Assembly (NCBI GenBank): GCA_026993275.1
Contig: JALWUB010000058.1
Coordinates: 1-8,631, forward strand
DNA from: Robiginitomaculum sp.
GTDB lineage: Bacteria > Pseudomonadota > Alphaproteobacteria > Caulobacterales > Maricaulaceae
Length of the DNA stretch: 8,631 nt
Reading direction: 5' to 3'
Shown here: positions 7,930 through 8,631 of the stretch, piece after piece
How the letters are laid out: each line of letters opens with the position of its first letter
Numbering within the stretch: position 1 is the first letter of the stretch
Notes under the pieces: model-generated
What the model was told of the DNA's origin: nothing
Databases searched by the model: none
Seen by the model: only the letters and a program-made list of their open reading frames with translations
Program-made: the position numbers and the translations under genes

Positions 7930-7958
7930 CTTGTGCGCCGGACATGGGCAGGCGTCAA
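7930..7958 (-). promoter_or_regulatory. Promoter candidate for gltX
   Basis: On the minus strand TTGACG (plus 7953-7958), a 5/6 match to the -35 consensus, is followed after exactly 17 nt by CACAAG (plus 7930-7935), a 3/6 match to the -10. This would give a leader of about 20 nt, holding the strong GAGGAG ribosome binding site of gltX. It lies in the 102-nt gap after the toxin gene, so gltX probably does not rely wholly on upstream transcription. Confidence 0.42.
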
Positions 7959-8003
7959 GGCGGGGAATGCGCTGACGGCCTGTCCTTTTCCGCTTTCCTG
8001 CAT

Positions 8004-8558
8004 TCACGCCTGATCGAAAGCTGCCCTGATGTCTCTGATGGTCAGAAACATGCGCCCGGGGCGGCTGGGCAGGGGTGTGAACCCCATGCGTTCGTAAAAA
8101 TGCCGGCGCCGGGCCACCAGCGCGTCGCCGCCCCCCTCAAGAACATCCAGAACAACGGCTGTCAGGCCGATGTCTTCACTCAAGGCCAGCACGCGCTTGA
8201 GTGCATCCACCAGCAGCACCTGCCCCAGACCCTGCCGCTGGCAGGCTTTGTCCACGCCGATGACAGACAAATAGGCCGCCGGGATGCGCCCGTGCCGCGG
8301 CGCCTGGCGCAGAAAGGGTTCTGGCAGCGCGCTGGCATCAAGGGCATGCGCGTTGAGCGCATAATACCCCAAAACCGTCTTTTTACCTGGCCTGACCGCC
8401 ACAAACAGGCGCACAAAATCCCGTCTGGTATGCTTTTTGGCCGTGCGCTTGAGATAATTGTCTACCCGGGCGGACCCGCAGGAAAAGCCCTGGCGCTGAT
8501 GGCGTGCCGGGTCAAAGGGCTCAATCTCTACGAGAAGCCCGGTCCTGGTTTCAGGCAC
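8004..8558 (-). CDS. GNAT-family acetyltransferase, TacT-like type II toxin
   Basis: The 184-aa product is a single GNAT domain. The N-terminal block IEPFDPARH followed by FSCGSARVDNYLKRTAKK (25-42) is characteristic of the TacT/AtaT/KacT toxin group, as is VLGYYALNAHALDAS. SVIGVDKACQRQGLG contains the acetyl-CoA-binding Q/RxxGxG motif at 107-112. HFYERMGF near the C-terminus supplies the tyrosine (Y155) expected as general acid. Characterised relatives acetylate the amino group of aminoacyl-tRNAs and block translation; the tRNA target cannot be read from sequence. The frame starts at GTG 8558, and GTGCCTGA overlaps the stop of the preceding gene by 8 nt, the usual coupled antitoxin-toxin arrangement. 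The only Met after the start is M158, so no internal ATG start is possible. The frame is complete and looks intact, ending TGA at 8006-8004. A plain metabolic GNAT enzyme is possible, but the motif set and overlap favour a toxin. Confidence 0.82.
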   Translation of the reverse strand: MPETRTGLLVEIEPFDPARHQRQGFSCGSARVDNYLKRTAKKHTRRDFVRLFVAVRPGKKTVLGYYALNAHALDASALPEPFLRQAPRHGRIPAAYLSVIGVDKACQRQGLGQVLLVDALKRVLALSEDIGLTAVVLDVLEGGGDALVARRRHFYERMGFTPLPSRPGRMFLTIRDIRAAFDQA

Positions 8559-8631
8559 CCTTGCGAACCATCTTCCGGTGCTGGCGCACGGCCTTCAGCA
8601 AATCCGGTGACGGCGATGGCGGCGCCTCAAG
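8551..8631 (-). CDS. Probable DUF1778/TacA-type antitoxin, C-terminal fragment
   Basis: On the minus strand, 26 codons and a TGA (8553-8551) are open to the right window edge, so only the C-terminus is visible. It includes LEAPPSPSPDLLKAV followed by a basic RQHRKMVRKGA tail. The L-x-x-PP-x-P-x-x-x-L pattern matches the C-terminal toxin-binding region of DUF1778 (TacA-like) antitoxins. Their missing N-terminal part is a ribbon-helix-helix DNA-binding domain that represses the operon. Its stop overlaps the toxin GTG by 8 nt, and this position agrees with the antitoxin-first order of TacAT modules. The fragment is too short for certainty, and the operon promoter and operator lie outside the window. 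Confidence 0.6.
   Translation of the reverse strand, partial: LEAPPSPSPDLLKAVRQHRKMVRKGA

Noticed and set aside
7777..8007. 76-codon minus-strand frame whose internal ATG at 7908 lies just before the gltX start
   Set aside because: The strong GAGGAG site could in principle serve the ATG at 7908, but that spacing is 0 nt against 7 nt for gltX, and the product is out of frame with no motif.
1..8631. CRISPR array, tRNA genes, insertion sequence ends or a phage-defence island
   Set aside because: No regularly spaced repeats, cloverleaf sequences, transposase motifs or defence domains were seen beyond the toxin-antitoxin pair. Apart from that pair, the genes are ordinary metabolic and translation genes.

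Overview
The window is GC-rich, densely packed bacterial DNA. Several features point to an alphaproteobacterium: a DjlA-like protein with a TerB region and a C-terminal J domain but no membrane anchor, a short zinc-less GluRS, and coaBC followed by dut. This placement rests on protein character only. I see no tRNA or rRNA gene, CRISPR array, insertion sequence or prophage gene.

Layout. (1) Positions 1-301, minus strand: the N-terminal 100 codons of an AMP-forming acyl-CoA synthetase that runs off the left edge. It has a good ribosome binding site and a recognisable promoter at 370-397. (2) 443-1129, minus: a 228-aa DjlA-type co-chaperone. (3) 1130-1282: a divergent intergenic region with tandem and inverted repeats. 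(4) 1283-6560, plus: a tightly coupled three-gene unit. It comprises a fused HyuA-HyuB 5-oxoprolinase (about 1205 aa), coaBC (398 aa) and dut (156 aa), with a 4-nt ATGA stop/start overlap at both junctions. (5) 6564-7901, minus: gltX, convergent with dut and only 3 nt away. (6) 8004-8631, minus: a TacT-like GNAT toxin gene, preceded by and overlapping the 3' end of what is probably its DUF1778/TacA-type antitoxin gene, cut by the right edge.

Functional picture. The plus-strand unit combines 5-oxoproline recycling to glutamate, two steps of coenzyme A synthesis and dUTP clean-up. The coaBC-dut pair is widely conserved; the coupled oxoprolinase is the less expected member. On the minus strand, a probable aminoacyl-tRNA-acetylating toxin lies directly upstream of, and in the same direction as, an aminoacyl-tRNA synthetase gene.

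I did not find a convincing new system. The points most worth a second look are the oxoprolinase-coaBC-dut coupling, the TA-gltX arrangement, a likely gltX terminator buried antisense in the end of dut, and a Cys-Cys-Pro-Cys cluster in the DjlA homologue.
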